From: Vitellaria paradoxa
Taxonomy: Eukaryota > Streptophyta > Magnoliopsida > Ericales > Sapotaceae
DNA: 64,000 nt
Assembly (NCBI GenBank): GCA_019916065.1
Contig: CM034233.1
Span: 47,632,141 to 47,696,140, forward strand
Direction: 5' to 3'
Numbering within the stretch: the first letter of the stretch is position 1; every line of letters begins with the position of its first letter. Positions 34,390-47,845 of this stretch are shown here, one piece after another. The notes under the pieces were generated by a model that was given only the letters and a program-made list of their open reading frames with translations, was not told where the DNA came from and ran no database searches. The translations under genes were made by a program, and so were the position numbers.

Positions 34390-36442
34390 ATATGAAAAGA
34401 AAAGAGAAATTAAGAAGAGTGATAATGATGTTTGAGGATGATGGGAGTGTAATGATGGGTGTTGGAAGAAAAGCTATTTTTGTGGTGCATTATAGATACA
34501 TATGTATATGAGATGGGTTTTATTTGGCTCTGTTGGAGAAGAAACTGAGAGTCTGGAAGAAAGAGATTGAGAAAGGCTGAGAGTGCTGGGAGAAGAAGCC
34601 GAGTATAGGAGGAAGTCGGACTGCAAGTAACTATATTAAACCTCCGTCAAATTTAAATTAATTTCATAGTTTTGTAATAAAAGTTTGACTAAAATATTAG
34701 CACGATTATTTTGGTGGTAGGTACAATAGTTTGAGCGTACGGAACGTATAATTGACAAACCATATATACTTATTTGTTTTTGTTTGAAAATTTGAGATAG
34801 GGGTTTAATACATTTTATTTACATATTTGTTATGTAGAAGTATGTAAAAATATTTTAGTGAATTTTTATGTGTTTATTTTATATAAATGTGATTAAATTT
34901 AAACCACAATATGAATTTAGTCCGAATCAGACCAGAATGTTCTGGATAAAAGAGAGTTTGCTGGGGGAAAACTTGTAGAGGAATATGCCGAAGCATATTT
35001 TATGAAAGTTTCTAAAATTATCAAGTTCTCCAAAAGTTTTGATAATCACAAAGTAACCTCAAAACTTTTAAATAATTACAAAGTGACCCAATAGTTTGAA
35101 AAATTACGTTTTTGCCCCAAGAGTTTTGAAATTACAATTTTGCCCCTATAGTATTCAAAATTACAATCTTGCCCCTAGAGTTAAGGGGAATTATAGTTTG
35201 GTCCATGGAAAATTCTGATTTTTTTTATTATATCATTTGATTAAAATTTCTTAATATAGAAAAATTTAATAAAGAAGAATTTTTTTTAAACAAATGAAAA
35301 GTATGTGATTTCAACATATTTGAATGATATCTTTTTTAATAGAAAATGTTTTACGAAAGAGACCTTAGTATTAGATGAAAAATATTGATGTGATAATTGT
35401 AGATGATGATATGTTATTATAGTATAGATTAGAATAAGATGATATTATTAGTAGATTATAATGAAATATTGACTGGTTATAGGATGATGAGATAATCTTG
35501 GGTATGATAAATTGTTACGATGACATGATATTGTTTATGAGAGGTTGTTTATGATAAATGGTTTTAAAGATGACATTAAAGATAATGAAAATAGTTATGA
35601 TAATGTTTTTGGAAAGAAATGATGAAATAAGATAGAGATTGTGAATATGGGGATAGGGGGTACTAGAAAATAGGAAAAATATAGAGATTACTTTAGGATT
35701 GAAAGACCTAAAATCTGTATAGGGATTGGTGTTCATGCCAGTAAGTTAGTAGTCTATAACATGATGTTTATTTGGCTAATCGTGGTCTAGGGTGTTGGCC
35801 TTAAACAACAACGTATTTGGTTTATCGTTTCCATTGGGCTTTTAGCCCATAAAAGACGACATTGATGGTACCTACCCCATGAATGTGAATGTAATGGTGA
35901 ATGTGATTTGATGATGATGAGATTAATAACTATTGAGATTGATGCTGATGTTGATTATTGATTTTAAATGATAATGCATTATGTTGAATTGTGATTGCCG
36001 ATTAAACTAGTATGATTTATTGCCTATGTTATTTTGTTGCATAACATATATGCCTTTATTTTTCATTGTGAGCATATGTGGATTAGTACTCACATTCTTA
36101 CGAATTGTGTTGCAGGTCCCGAGACTGAGACTTAGGTGGGCTATGGTTGATTAAGTGATGCATTGCAGTTGCAGATATGTTGCATTTTTATTGAAGTTTA
36201 ATTATTTGGGACTGCAATATTTATTAGGTTTGGAGATTATTCGATTGGATTGTAAAAGCTATAAGGCCTAGATTTCTTTATTATTTGGGTTGTACTTGCA
36301 GCAATGATGCCTAATTTGACCAAGGTTTAGCTATTTGTTTTATTATTTTATTGTAGATGTATGCTCTAGGGTTATTGAATGCTCTAATTAAGCTAATGGA
36401 CATTTTTGATGCATATTATGTGTGTTTCATTCAGGCATGACA
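34390..36442 (+). mobile_element. Long LTR of the CGGG-TGACA family, plus orientation
   Basis: Homologous in reverse orientation to 52370-54690. Shared landmarks are the TAATTTAGTCCGAATC-type block, a run of imperfect 30-40 bp units containing TTTTGCCCC (about 35050-35210), GCCCATAAAAGACGAC, AGTACTCACATTCTTACG and GGTCCCGAGACTGAGACTTA. The right end is GGCATGACA at 36442, like the GTGACA ends of its relatives. The left end is uncertain. No internal region or second LTR is attached, so it is probably a solo LTR or fragment. Confidence 0.6.
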
Positions 36443-37309
36443 TTGGCGTATAAAAATAGAATGTCTATCGGTTTGGGTTCAAGTTTAGAGATGGTATATG
36501 TAGTGTACCTAATACGAATTTATTCGAACCCGCCCCAACTACCCCAATTACAGAATACTAGATGGCTATTACTTGATTATTACCCAAATTACTTGCATTG
36601 GTTACCCATTTATTGGGTATCCGGTGGGTATTTCCTAATTACAAGTCTAAATTATTCGATTACTCACCTAAGTTATCGAATACTTGAATTTTTTACCCAA
36701 TTAACTACCTTATATTTGAAGGTTTCTGATTTGACCTGTTGCCATCCATATATCCTACCACTGCTTTAATAGAGGGGAAAAAAAAAAAAAACATATCAAC
36801 ACCTTTATCAATGATGGGTTGACTTCCAACAAAAATAATATATTATTATAAAAGAAAATTATTATAATATTATTATTAATTGATTGATTGAGCAAATTGA
36901 ACCTAACAAGACATCAAAAATAAAAGAAAAAAACATAGTAATAGTACAAAAATAAAAAATACTTATAATATATTTAAAAAAATTAAAATAATATAAATTA
37001 TATTATTATAAAAATAATATAAAAGTATGATAATAGTTTTTTGTATATATATTTTTTACTAACAGACATTATTTGTATAATATACAATATAGAAAAAGGT
37101 GTCTAAGATTTAATTTGGCCTTGGCCCGGTTCAGGTTAACGTGATCAAAATTCTAACATTTCCATACCCACACGAGTCTTTATCATTTATTCTATGTTCG
37201 CATTAGGTTCTATTATTCATACCCACTCTATTAGGATCAGGATAAAGCGGGTTATCAAGTTTTCAAATTAAATTACTATCCAGTTATTTTATTGTCAATG
37301 GCCTTGAAC
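36443..37309. other. AT-rich intergenic DNA, no gene
   Basis: Contains a degenerate run of TTACCCAATT-like units (about 36530-36700) and a long A/T-rich stretch (36776-37100). No coding evidence. Confidence 0.3.
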
Positions 37310-37326
37310 CACTTTGTACTATCTTT

Positions 37327-37590
37327 TGGGGTCGGGGAGAAACCCGCAGCTGCTACTTATGGGTGTGCACTGGGTGAAGCCCGTCCCGTGGCCCTAGCCG
37401 GCAAAGAACCACGAGGAGGTAAACCAGTCTAGGAAAACCCTGACTGACTGGCTCAGCCGGGAAGGCCGTTGAAGATCGCCTCCACATGAAGAGGAAAGAC
37501 CGCCCCCCGAAAGAGTCGAACTCGAGACCTCACGTGGCTCGAGCTCTACGGCCCCGACCATTGACCAACCCGACTACCCTTCTTGGGGCT
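37327..37590 (-). mobile_element. tRNA-derived SINE
   Basis: 264 bp, strikingly GC-rich for the region, flanked by 17-bp direct repeats CACTTTGTACTATCTTT (37310-37326) and CACTTTGTACTCTCTTT (37591-37607) with one mismatch. On the minus strand the head has an A-box-like GTAGTCGGGTTGG and a B box GAGTTCGACTC (37513-37523), the internal RNA polymerase III promoter of tRNA-related SINEs. It ends GACCCCAAAA. It does not fold as a complete tRNA, so it is not called as one. Confidence 0.85.
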
Positions 37591-38485
37591 CACTTTGTAC
37601 TCTCTTTCTCCTCCTTTGAGAGGATGTTGCACATGCTATCACTTGTCCTTGTTTGAGATGGTATAATACGTGAAGTATTAGATCCTTAGTCTTCTTAATC
37701 TAATGGAGTAGGTGAAAGAAAAAATAAAACTTTGATGGATTTGTTTAATTTAATTTTAATTAATTCTGTATTACCTAAAAACTTGTAGGGAAAGCCATAC
37801 TTTGTATGCGTTTTATCTTAAATGGATTAATTATGAAAAAGAAAAGCAAAGCCCCTTATGAAATATGGAAGTATAGAGTCTCTAACTTTAAAATTTTGAA
37901 AGTCTCGGGATGTTTAGTAAAAGTTGTAATACTTAATCCTAAAAAAATAAAAAAATAAAATAAAAAATAGAAGATAAAGTACACAAATTACCTCTATAAT
38001 TTACCCTCGCTATCACTTTAGTCTTTTACGTTTCACTTGTAATAGTCAAATCCTTATATTTTTGGCAAACAAAATTTCATCCTTCCATTAGCTAGTCGTT
38101 ATATATAACCATTACAATTTGGGTAAAAAGGTAATTTCTTTTATAGTTTACTAGCAGTTTTACTTTATGTCTCTCACATTTTAATTGTAACTCTTAAATC
38201 CTTGCACTTTTGATGTATGTATTTGAAATATATTTTATTATATTATTTTTAGTAAATAATATAATCTGAAATATATTTTATTAAATTAGATAATATATTT
38301 TAATTTGAAATATATTTTATTAAATTAGTTTTATTAAATAACAGAATTGAATTATATTTAATATATTTTCTTTTTATTGAATTAAAGTAATTTTAATAGA
38401 TAATATAATTAAATTAATATTTAACTTAGTTTGATTAATATAAATTATATTTTATTAAATTCAATTAGTTTTTTAAAATTAATGA

Positions 38486-41400
38486 TGTCACGCCCTGGGT
38501 TTCGCAACCCGAGTATATGAACAAAAGAATACACATTACACCATTTAATAACTTTCCTTGTCCCACATTAGAGCCATACATATACAGTATGAAACAAGGA
38601 ATATAAAAATAAATAAAAATAAACTTTAAATTTAAATATATGCCTTAGTTAAAGTCAACTAGGCAATAAGATCCAAAACTAAACCCAAATAATCTCTACA
38701 AAATTAAATAAATTAGCAATTTATCTTTACCTCACAAACAGAGGTTTATTACAATCCACAAAAAAAAAAAAAAAAAAAAAATAATAATAATAAATAAATA
38801 AAATTTCCCTAAAGTCTATCATAACTATATAACAATAAATAAAACTTCTAGCTTCTATGCTTAGAAGGCCCACCACGTGACTCAAACTCATTACCTGCAT
38901 CACAAACTGTAAGGGGATGAGCACTAATACCATGTGTGCTTGGAACCCTAATAATAATATAAGTACAGTAATGCCCTAGCATGCTACTAAGTGAAATAAT
39001 TATGCACAAGTAGCAATTTCAAACAAGAAATTTAAATTTATTTATCAATCTCTTTTCGTTACCATTAATCGTGTTTTAGCACCACATAACACATCAAAGA
39101 AAATCAATTTGATTTCAAGGTATTGCTGCTTGGTTGTCCGGTAGAAACAAAACCCAACCAATATACATCTTCCTTCGATGTCTGCTTGGTTGTCTCGTAG
39201 AAACAAGACCTAACCAATATACACCATCATTCGGTGTTTGCTTCCTAGACCGAGGTCTTAGGAATATAATATGCCACCCTTAGGCATCTGCTCGTTCATA
39301 AGTTACTAGCTTACTGGAATCGATAATCAACCCCGTGTGGGTTTTGGGATTTTTAACCCTTGGGTACGTATACCTAATATTTTCAGTACCCTCAACCCAA
39401 ATAAATGTAAAGACCCGAAATTTTTGGTTTTTAAATTATAATATTTTAAAATTATAATATTTTGGACCGCTATTTATATTTTATGTATATTGATCTTGTG
39501 TTAATTAATTAATTAATTAATTTTTTTGTTATATGCATTAAGTGTGCTTACATTAATTTTTTGTTTATTTGTATTTGTGTGTGTGAACAGTGACATGTAT
39601 GTATGTATATTGTGCTGTGTTTTCCCATTGGATGAAAGAGGTGGCTGAAAAATAATTATAATGAGGGAGGCTAAGAGTTGGCAGGTGGTGGGAGTTATAG
39701 GGAAAATTATGGAGGTTTTATGACGGTGCATGCACCTAGTAGGAGAGATGAGGGTTTGTAACTTATATCTACATAATTGCATTGTTTTCATTGTTTTTGA
39801 TTGTTTTCTTTCCTATCTTCTTCCTTTCTGTGTGAAAAAATATATACATATATAATAAAATAAAGGGAGTAGTGCCTACCATTTATCTGTTGGAAAAAAA
39901 AAAGGCGAATGTGATCGTAGAGAAAATTTGGAGCGAATTCGACGGAGACTACTCGTAGGGCCAACTTGAGTTGGTATTTTATTTGGGGTTTTATATATTT
40001 TATCGACGTGTATAATTCGAGGTAGGTGGGGTTGTGTTTATTTGATATAATTTTTTTTATCATGTCATGTATATATATATGTGTGTGCAAGATATGAAAA
40101 GCTTGATTTATGAATTGATTTCTTGATTATGTGAAATTCTGAAACTTTCACACTGAAATATGTACACTGTTTTTCCATAAAAATCATACTTAGAGATCGA
40201 TTTAATTTATGAAAATTTTATATGTTAAATTAGACATGTAGACGAGTTACTTGTAAAAATTTCATGATTTTTGGAATTTAAATGAATTTATTAAAAATAG
40301 TCAAACTTGACTGATTGGTTGGGATTTTTGTACATGGATCAGCACACTGTTTTTATATGAAATTCATACTTAGAGATTGAATTAATTTTTGATATTTTTT
40401 TATATGGGAGTACATATCCAAAATAGCATCCAGTAAAAATCCCATATTTTTTTTTTGAGTTAAAATGGATTTTACAAAAATCATGAAAGATGACTGTTTG
40501 TTTTAAATTGCTGTGCTGACAGGAGTTTGATTTTTGATATAAAAATGATACCTAGAGATTAAATTAATTTCTAAAAATTTTATATATGAAAATAGACATG
40601 TTAGAGATTCTGCAGTAAATTTTGTATAAATTTTTGAGTAATATTTTATTTTATAAAAATATTGAAACTTGGCTGTTTGGTTTACATTGCTGTACTGATA
40701 GCCGTCAGATATTTGGTATAAAAGGTATAAATAAAAGTTGATATAATTTCTGAAATTTTTATATGTTAAACTAGATATATTAATGAGGTTTCTGTGAAAA
40801 TTTCAAAGTTTTTGGATAAAAAATGAATTTTGTAAAAAATCATGAAAATGAGCTTCTCTGTATGGTTCTAACAGAAATACCCATTTAGTATTTTTAAAAT
40901 CTGTAGTAGATGGCTTTATGAATAAATTTTAAATCTTATTTTTATGAAACTAGACTTAATTATAAGTATTTTAGGCTTTTGAATTAGTGTAAAATATTTC
41001 GTTTTCTATTTTTAATGAATTATCAAACTTTATGTCTTGAATCCTTCATTGTCATGACATGCTTGATATAAAATTTTATTTACCAAGCTAGCTATATATA
41101 TATATTCCTGAATATGGTTGCATAATATTTATTTGATAAATCTTATATGAGAATATTTTTATGAAAGGGCAACATGAAACTTAGGCCCAAAACGCATTCA
41201 CACTTCATAAAACTTATAAAGTAAAGGGAAGAACACACAAAAAAATCAAATTAGGGAGAACTTTTGTGTATGTTGTGCTGTTAATAAAAGGAATTACTTG
41301 AGATTTGATTTTTGAGTTATTGGGGTCATTAAGGGTACTAGAAAGAGTGGGTTCTAGAGCCCAAGGTTTGAAAGCCCCAAAACTTGCGCAGGGTGGTTAG

Positions 41401-43424
41401 CATAACCAGTAGGCTAGAAACCTACGAAATGTATATACGACTTATTATAGCATATATTTAGTACCGGGACTGCGGGACCGGTTTGCCTACTAAGGCAAAT
41501 GAGTACATTTGGGACTGCGGGACCAAATGTACCCCATGATTGAGGTTTGGGGATGTGATGAGTACATTTGGGACTGCGGGACCAATTGTACCCTATGACT
41601 GAGATCTGGGGATGTGATGAGTACATCTAGGACTACGGGACTAGTTATACCCCACGGCTTAGGCCTGGAGATTTATTTTGGGTTTAGTTCTGAGGTCACA
41701 GACTAAACTTGCAGAGTACCTGACCCATAGTATGATATTGGTGTGTGGTGATATGAATGAAGTGATATGATTTATTTTTAGCATGAGACTGCGGGATCAT
41801 GGCTAAGTGACTTTATAATTTGAATGTAATGATTAAATATGACTATTTTGAAAATCTTAAGATTTTTAACTTCTTTTCTTATTAATTAGTGTTTAAAGCA
41901 TTGCATGATTAAGAAATTGTATTTTATGAACACTCTCTGAGCACACGTGGAATTTAGTGCTCACCACCTACTACAGTTGGTAATGCAGGGGTTGATGCTC
42001 GTGATGGACCAGTGGGTTAGCTAGCCATCTTGGGTTGTGATAGCTGGATGATTTGTTTTATTTTGCATTCCAAAATTTACATTATAATGTAATGGAGTTT
42101 TGACTTGGGCCCATATTTGTGGCATGGTTTTGTAGCCTATTTTGAGGGCATCTTAAAGTTATTTTGAGTATTCAAGAAATTGAATAATATTTACTTTAAT
42201 TAGCTTCCGCTCTGATATGGTATATTTTTCATGGTTTGATATTTATTTTTGGGTTTTGTTCCCACGTGCCCGGTTGTGAATTTCGGGACGTGACAATAAA
42301 ACACATCAAATTTTATATTAGATTCACCTTAAATAAGTTCTTTCATAAGATATATATATATATATATAGAATTTAATTTTTTTTAAATAAATAATGTACT
42401 CACATGGGCATGTAGTCGTTCACGCCACTGGTACAAATCAAACCATCCAACATCACATTCAAACAATCCAAACAAATTCCAGGCAACATGCATTCTATTA
42501 TGTATATAAATATATATATATTTGTAATCAAAGTATTTGGTTTCAACATCACGTCCAAGAATTTAAAGTAAAAGAAAATATATATATATATATTAATAAT
42601 TAATCAATCATACATCAAAGTCAATCAGGATTCTGATGTGCATAATATATATATATATATATATATATATCACATATTTATTACATATACACATAAAAAT
42701 CACATATTTATTACATATACACATACAAATATATATTACATATATACATATATATATATAAAAGCCATCCAATTTACCAATTAAACTTGTAGGTGTTCGT
42801 TAATGGATTCAATGCACAGAACGTGTTCAATTCTAGCAACCCATGATATTATTATTATTTTTTTGTTAATGGATTTGTTTAATCAAATAAAAGAAATATC
42901 AACACAGTAATTTGAAACTTAGAATTGATCGCTTAAGCATATATTTATAAAAATTCAGAATCTCAATCTGAAAAATTTATTCACTCACATCAAAATTAAT
43001 GCATACATAAATATACATATATTTAATATTAAAAGTTCCGGCCCTTACCTAAATTTGCAGATTTAGCACAGTTTCTTTCTCCTCTTTTTCTTCTCCTCCT
43101 CCTCCTCTTTCTCTCTTCCTCTCTCTCTTTCTCTAGGGTTTTCTTTTCTTACAAAATAATACAGCAATATATATATATATAGTAGCAGAGTTTTAACCCT
43201 AACCAATTTAATTAATTTCCTATTCCCTATAGGTTTAGGAAAATTACACCATTTCCCTGAAATTTTAAAATTTTTTCAAAGGTTCCCAAAATTTACCCTT
43301 TTTAAAAATAACTTAAAATTAAATACCAAAATTATAAATTATTAAATTTAAATAATGAAATAAATTCACTGAATAAATAAGTATATATATATAGACTAGA
43401 TTAAATGAAAAATTCGAGTCATTA
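38486..43424 (-). mobile_element. Solo LTR, minus orientation, split by another solo LTR
   Basis: On the minus strand it starts TGTAATGACTCGAATTTTT and ends AAACCCAGGGCGTGACA. Flanking pentamers are AATGA (38481-38485) and AATAA (43425-43429), four of five identical. With the nested 2,890-bp LTR and its duplication removed it is about 2.0 kb. It shares the GGGGATGAGCACTAA-type block and other landmarks with the four related LTRs in the window. No internal retroelement sequence is attached. Confidence 0.75.
39406..42295 (+). mobile_element. Solo LTR, 2.9 kb, perfect target duplication
   Basis: Starts TGTAAAGACCCGAAATTTTT and ends AATTTCGGGACGTGACA, flanked by perfect ATAAA pentamers (39401-39405 and 42296-42300). 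Long LTRs with such ends occur in plant Gypsy elements of the Tekay/Del type, but with no internal sequence the lineage is a guess. It contains three or four tandem variants of a unit with ACATTTGGGACTGCGGGACC (about 41455-41650) and repeated AAAATTTTATATG-like blocks at 40200-40850. It is nested inside the minus-strand solo LTR at 38486-43424, so it is the younger of the two. Confidence 0.88.
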
Positions 43425-44339
43425 CAAATAAAATTAAATATTTTATTAAAGAGAGATTCAATGGTTTCACTAATAGTTGTTATAATCAATGGAATAAAAA
43501 AAGTCATAAATGTATCATTTCGAGTTGAATATATAAACAAAATTATATGTGCACATATAGTGTATATATATAATTGCTAAGATAAATTTGTAAAATAGCA
43601 ATTCTAGGGCCATTTGGCAACATTGTCATTTTTTTTATTTATATTTACTCTTTATATTTTTTGGTTTTTTTTTCTGTTATCATTTTTTTTAAAATAAAAA
43701 TTGAAATTGTCTTGGGAAATGCAATTTTATTTATATAAATTAATTTTTGTTCTAATAAAATATTTAATTTTATTAATTTTTTAACAGTTTAACTGAATTT
43801 AATAAAATATATTTGATATTCATTAACTAAGTTAAATATTAATTTAATTATATTATTTATTAAAATTAATTTAATAACATATATTTAAAATTTGTTATAT
43901 AGTTAATAAAATATATTTAAGATTATATTATTTATTGAAAATAATTTAATAAAATATATTTCAAATATATATCGAAAATGTGGGGATTTGACTCTTACAA
44001 TTGAAACGTGAGAGATTAAAATGACGAGAGTAAACTATAGAGGTGATTTTTGTACTTTAACTTGTAAAATTCCCGTTTTACCCTTAGTCTAATGGTTGTG
44101 TATAATGATCAGCTGATGGAAAGATTGAATTGTTGCTTGACCAAAAGTACAAGAATTTGACTATTATAATTGAAATGTGAGAGATTAAAGTGATACTGAA
44201 AGTAAATAGTAGGGATGGTTTTTATACTTTACCTAAGATTAGACTTAAAATTGTTGATACTATTTTTATAGGATAATGCTCAAAATACTAATGCAAATAG
44301 ATTCTTAGTTTTTACTCTAAAATTTATGGCATATCTAAT

Positions 44340-45608
44340 AATACAACAATAGAATCCAGAGGTGCTACATTTTTTTGAAGATATTTTCTTTTATAAGAAA
44401 AAATTATCAAAAACGATAAATACTAATATTTTGGAAAATCATTTTGCTAGTTCATCTACATCAGTAGATAATGAATTAGAACCTCAAGTAGAATAAATGA
44501 GGGGTAAGAGAGTTAGGATAGAAACAAATTTTGGAGATGACTTTTATACCTTTTTAATAGAAGGAGACCCTACAACTTATAAGGATACCATATTATCTCT
44601 ATATACACCTTTCTGGATAGAATACATTAATGGTGAAATGAATTCTATTTTACAAAATAATACTTGGGAGTTAGTTGACTTACCTCCTAGAAATAAAGTG
44701 ATTGGGTGTAAATGCATATTTAAAAGAAAATTGAAGTCTGATGAAAGTATCGATAAATACAAGGCTAGATTAATGGCTAAAGGGTTCATATACAAGAAAA
44801 AGGATTGATTATTTCGATACATATTCATTTGTGATTAGTATCACTACCATTAGAATGCTAGTAACCCTAGCATATATTCATAAATTAGTGATTCATCAAG
44901 TAAGTGTAAAAATTGCCTGCTTGAATGGAGATTTAGAAGAAGAAATATATATGGATCAACCTGAAGGTTTTGTGATACAAGGACAAAAACATTAGGTGTG
45001 TAAACCAGTGACATCTTTTTATGGTCTTAAACAAGCACCTAAACAGTAGCGTGAAAAGTTTGAATAAGAAAAATTATTTTCCAAGATTAATGGTCTTAAA
45101 TTAGATTATTCATTGTATTATAAAGGCTATCTATCTATTGTTGAGGGATATAGTAATGCAAATTAGATAAATGATAACTTATATGTTAAATCCACTTTCG
45201 GTTATGTGTTCTCATTAGGGGTATCATAAAATTCTATGAAACAAAGTATCATCTCTAGAAGTACTATGAAATCAAAATTTATAGCTGTAGATACGACAAG
45301 TATAGAAGCAAAATGGATTAAGAATCTTTTTTCTAATTTAGTTCATGTAGATAAACTTATTCCTACAGTATCTTTTACACTGGGACAGTAGAGTCAAGAT
45401 ATACCTAGTAAATCAAGTTCACACTAATAAGAAAATGAACAAGCATGTATAAGTGAGATTCAATTCTGTAAAGAGTTTGTTCAGTAAAAACAATATATCC
45501 TTGGATTTTGTAAGATTTAAACTTAACCTAGCTGATTAGTTAATAAAAGGATATCAAGAAATGTGATATTTAAACTCTCTAAAGATATGGGCCTAAGCTT
45601 AAGAGGAA
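44340..45608 (+). pseudogene. Copia pol remnant (RT and RNase H)
   Basis: Plus-strand blocks with stops between them. 44497-44808 encodes the RT start (NNTWELVDLPPRNKVIGCKC, KARLMAKGF). Then follow ACLNGDLEEEIYMDQPEGFV (about 44920-44975) and YGLKQAPKQ (about 45020). RNase H traces are FGYVFSLG and SRSTMKSKFIAVD (45195-45290). A polypurine-like AGCTTAAGAGGAAA with TGTTGTTTAGAC following at about 45609 may mark the start of a 3' LTR, but no LTR pair was found. It belongs to a different Copia lineage from the elements in intron 2. Confidence 0.85.
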
Positions 45609-46536
45609 ATGTTGTTTAGACTAGCATTGACGCTAATTTTCTATTTGTCGAGGGGGATGAGTTTAAGCCCACAAGAAAGTCACCTAGGGAAGTGACCAAC
45701 CTTTGTGATTAGGACCCCTATGAAGAAGGTTCAATGGATAATAACAATCCAGGCTACGTGACTTATTTTCAATGTCACTAATTATATATGGAGATATTTT
45801 TTTTTAATTGTTCTCCCACTAATCCCCAAGGCATTTGTGCAGTGAAAATGTGACACTAAGGAAGGGTTTAACCCAAAATGAGTTTAAGGCAAGCAAACTC
45901 TCGTAGGGTATATAAGTCACATATGCCCTTAGAGAATCTAAATGAAAGTTTTCATGAGCCACGAGTATAAGAATTGGGCTATTCTCTAGATCCTCTTTTG
46001 AGAATCAAGATTAGTGCATGGCCTTTAATAGCACTAACCCACAAACTATGTCCAAAAGTTGGACTCTCAGACATCAACAAAATCTCTCAAATGCAAATAT
46101 GGATGCTTAGAGTCAAAATCGTGAAACTAAGGCAAACATTTGAAGCATGCTCAATTTGAGGCTAAAATTTTCAGCCTTAAGAGGAAGTATAATGCAATAT
46201 GGTGCATATTGTTACGAGAGTTGGAGAAAATTTCGTATAGTTTGTAGAGGATTCTAACCCTTTGCTTATGCAACTTGGCCATTAGGACTTGGAGGTCTAC
46301 AATGGCAGCTGGTGAATAGGTAGGATTGGAAGGGATTTCAAACTCATTGAGAACCCTAAGGTTTACCTCGGGATTCAAGTTTTTGTCAAAACCAAACAAT
46401 CATCCGTGTTGATCTTTGGTGTGAGACCAATGGGGCATAAAGACTTAACCCTAGCAAAAATAATAATAAAAAATTAACTAAAGGATAAAAATATATAAAA
46501 AAATAGAGAAAATTGATACCTAAAGTTTCGTCAGTT
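45609..46536. other. Repeat-derived DNA between Copia remnant and Gypsy LTR
   Basis: Probably the rest of the Copia 3' LTR (45609 on) and, from about 46150, internal leader or gag-start sequence of the minus-strand element whose primer site is at 46537-46555. Only short frames occur and none is recognised. Confidence 0.3.
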
Positions 46537-46555
46537 TCATCGGCAACGGTGCCAA
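46537..46555 (-). other. Primer binding site of a Gypsy element
   Basis: The minus strand reads TTGGCACCGTTGCCGATG, close to the TGGCGCCGTTGCCGGGG primer site used by several plant Gypsy lineages. It marks the end of an LTR on its right. Confidence 0.55.
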
Positions 46556-46556
46556 A

Positions 46557-47845
46557 AATTGCTTGTCTTTTCTCTGAGTGCAAGGATTCGTCAAGTCTAG
46601 TAACCTAGTAAAGTCCGAAGTCGTCCTCTGGGAAAAGCTAAAAAGTCTTTTGGTATCAATTTTGTAAAAAAGAAAATTTTGATATTTGGTTTGGAAAATA
46701 TGGTTTCAAGAAAATCTTAATTTATGTAAAATGAGCACTTAGGAATCTTATTTCTCTTTATTGCTCACCATGTAAGTTTATAGTTTATTAATGTATATTA
46801 CCCAATTGAATCACAATAATTGTAGACTCAATGGGAATGTTTTGTTTATTTTGAAGTCCAATTATTTTGAAGTTTTAGTTTTTAAGAACATAAAATTAGG
46901 GTTTTAAAGTGCAGGAAATCTAAGCATTTTTTTTTGTGCCAGACCATGTATCTATCAACAACAAATCAAAGGTTTTCCTGAGCATTTGTTATGCCAAACC
47001 CACTTTTATCTACGAAAAATCAAAGATTGTACAAAAATAAAATCCTTTACTAAAAATATTAAAAACATCCATTCAAAAGATTGAGAGATAAAGCACAAAA
47101 TTTAAATGCATTAATAAATAAATAAATAAACTTACATGGATTTGCAAATGAGTTTCATCTTTGCCTAAGCTAGGGTTTAGTTAAGCTATAAAAATAAAAC
47201 TAGGGTTTCTAAAGAGAGAAGAAGGGAAGAAGAAGAAGAAGAAGAGAGGATGAAGATGATCTACGTTTTTTAATAATATCTTATATATCCTCATAGGAAT
47301 AATAGAATCATAGTTTACTTAGGAAACATGAAAAAAATAAATAAATCCAAATTAATGTGAAATATTCTATTGTGTGACGTTACCCATAGGATTTGAATCC
47401 TATTGAGTCGGATTTGAATATGATTTCCAATAGCCATTAGGGTTCCATTTATTATGTGTAGAATACAAATCCTCCTCACTGGATTCGAATCCAAATTCTT
47501 GTTGCTTTGGTTTTCCACTTCTTTTACTCTGAATTTGAATGCTCCTCCCTCAGATTCGAATCTTATGCCCCTCAACTTCTTAAAACTTCAATTTCATCAT
47601 CCCTATGCTCTCCATATTATTCAAACTAACTCTACTTCTCTCCATTATTAATATTCACATTACCGATTAACTTGGCATTCAAGCTCTACATCTTGATCAC
47701 TTTCACCTAAAATTTGCATCATAAAATGAAAACTGATCGAATGTACACGTTTATTCAATATAATGTAATAATCTCTAAATTACATTAAAAATATATCACA
47801 ATATTATTAAAAACATGCAAGATTAGAGACTAATCAATGTCCATA
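46557..47845 (-). repeat. Probable Gypsy LTR with palindromic GATTCGAATC motifs
   Basis: Inferred from the primer site at its left end; the right boundary is approximate. It contains a GAA microsatellite (about 47220-47250) and five spaced copies of a near-palindrome GGATTTGAATCC or GGATTCGAATCC (47389-47400, 47410-47420, 47481-47492, 47531-47541, 47552-47563). The second LTR was not found. Confidence 0.4.

Larger units (their letters stand above)
37974..44235. mobile_element. Large foldback element interrupted by solo LTRs
   Basis: The left arm (37974-38485) and right arm (about 43760-44235) are inverted repeats of roughly 480-510 bp. Examples are AATCCTTATATTTTTGGCAA against TACAAGAATTTGACTATTAT in reverse, and the shared AATTAAATTAATATTTAACT. 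Each arm carries two tandem variants of a block with TCTCTCACATTTTAATTGTA. The centre was split by a solo LTR (38486-43424). Without it the element would be about 1.3 kb. It has no coding capacity, and the class is undetermined because no convincing target duplication was found. Confidence 0.7.

Noticed and set aside
36422..36769. 115-codon ORF
   Set aside because: Lies on degenerate TTACCC-like repeats, begins inside the end of an LTR and has no recognisable domain.
37327..37590. tRNA gene
   Set aside because: A and B box-like motifs are present, but no cloverleaf or acceptor stem forms, and long direct repeats flank it. It is a SINE.
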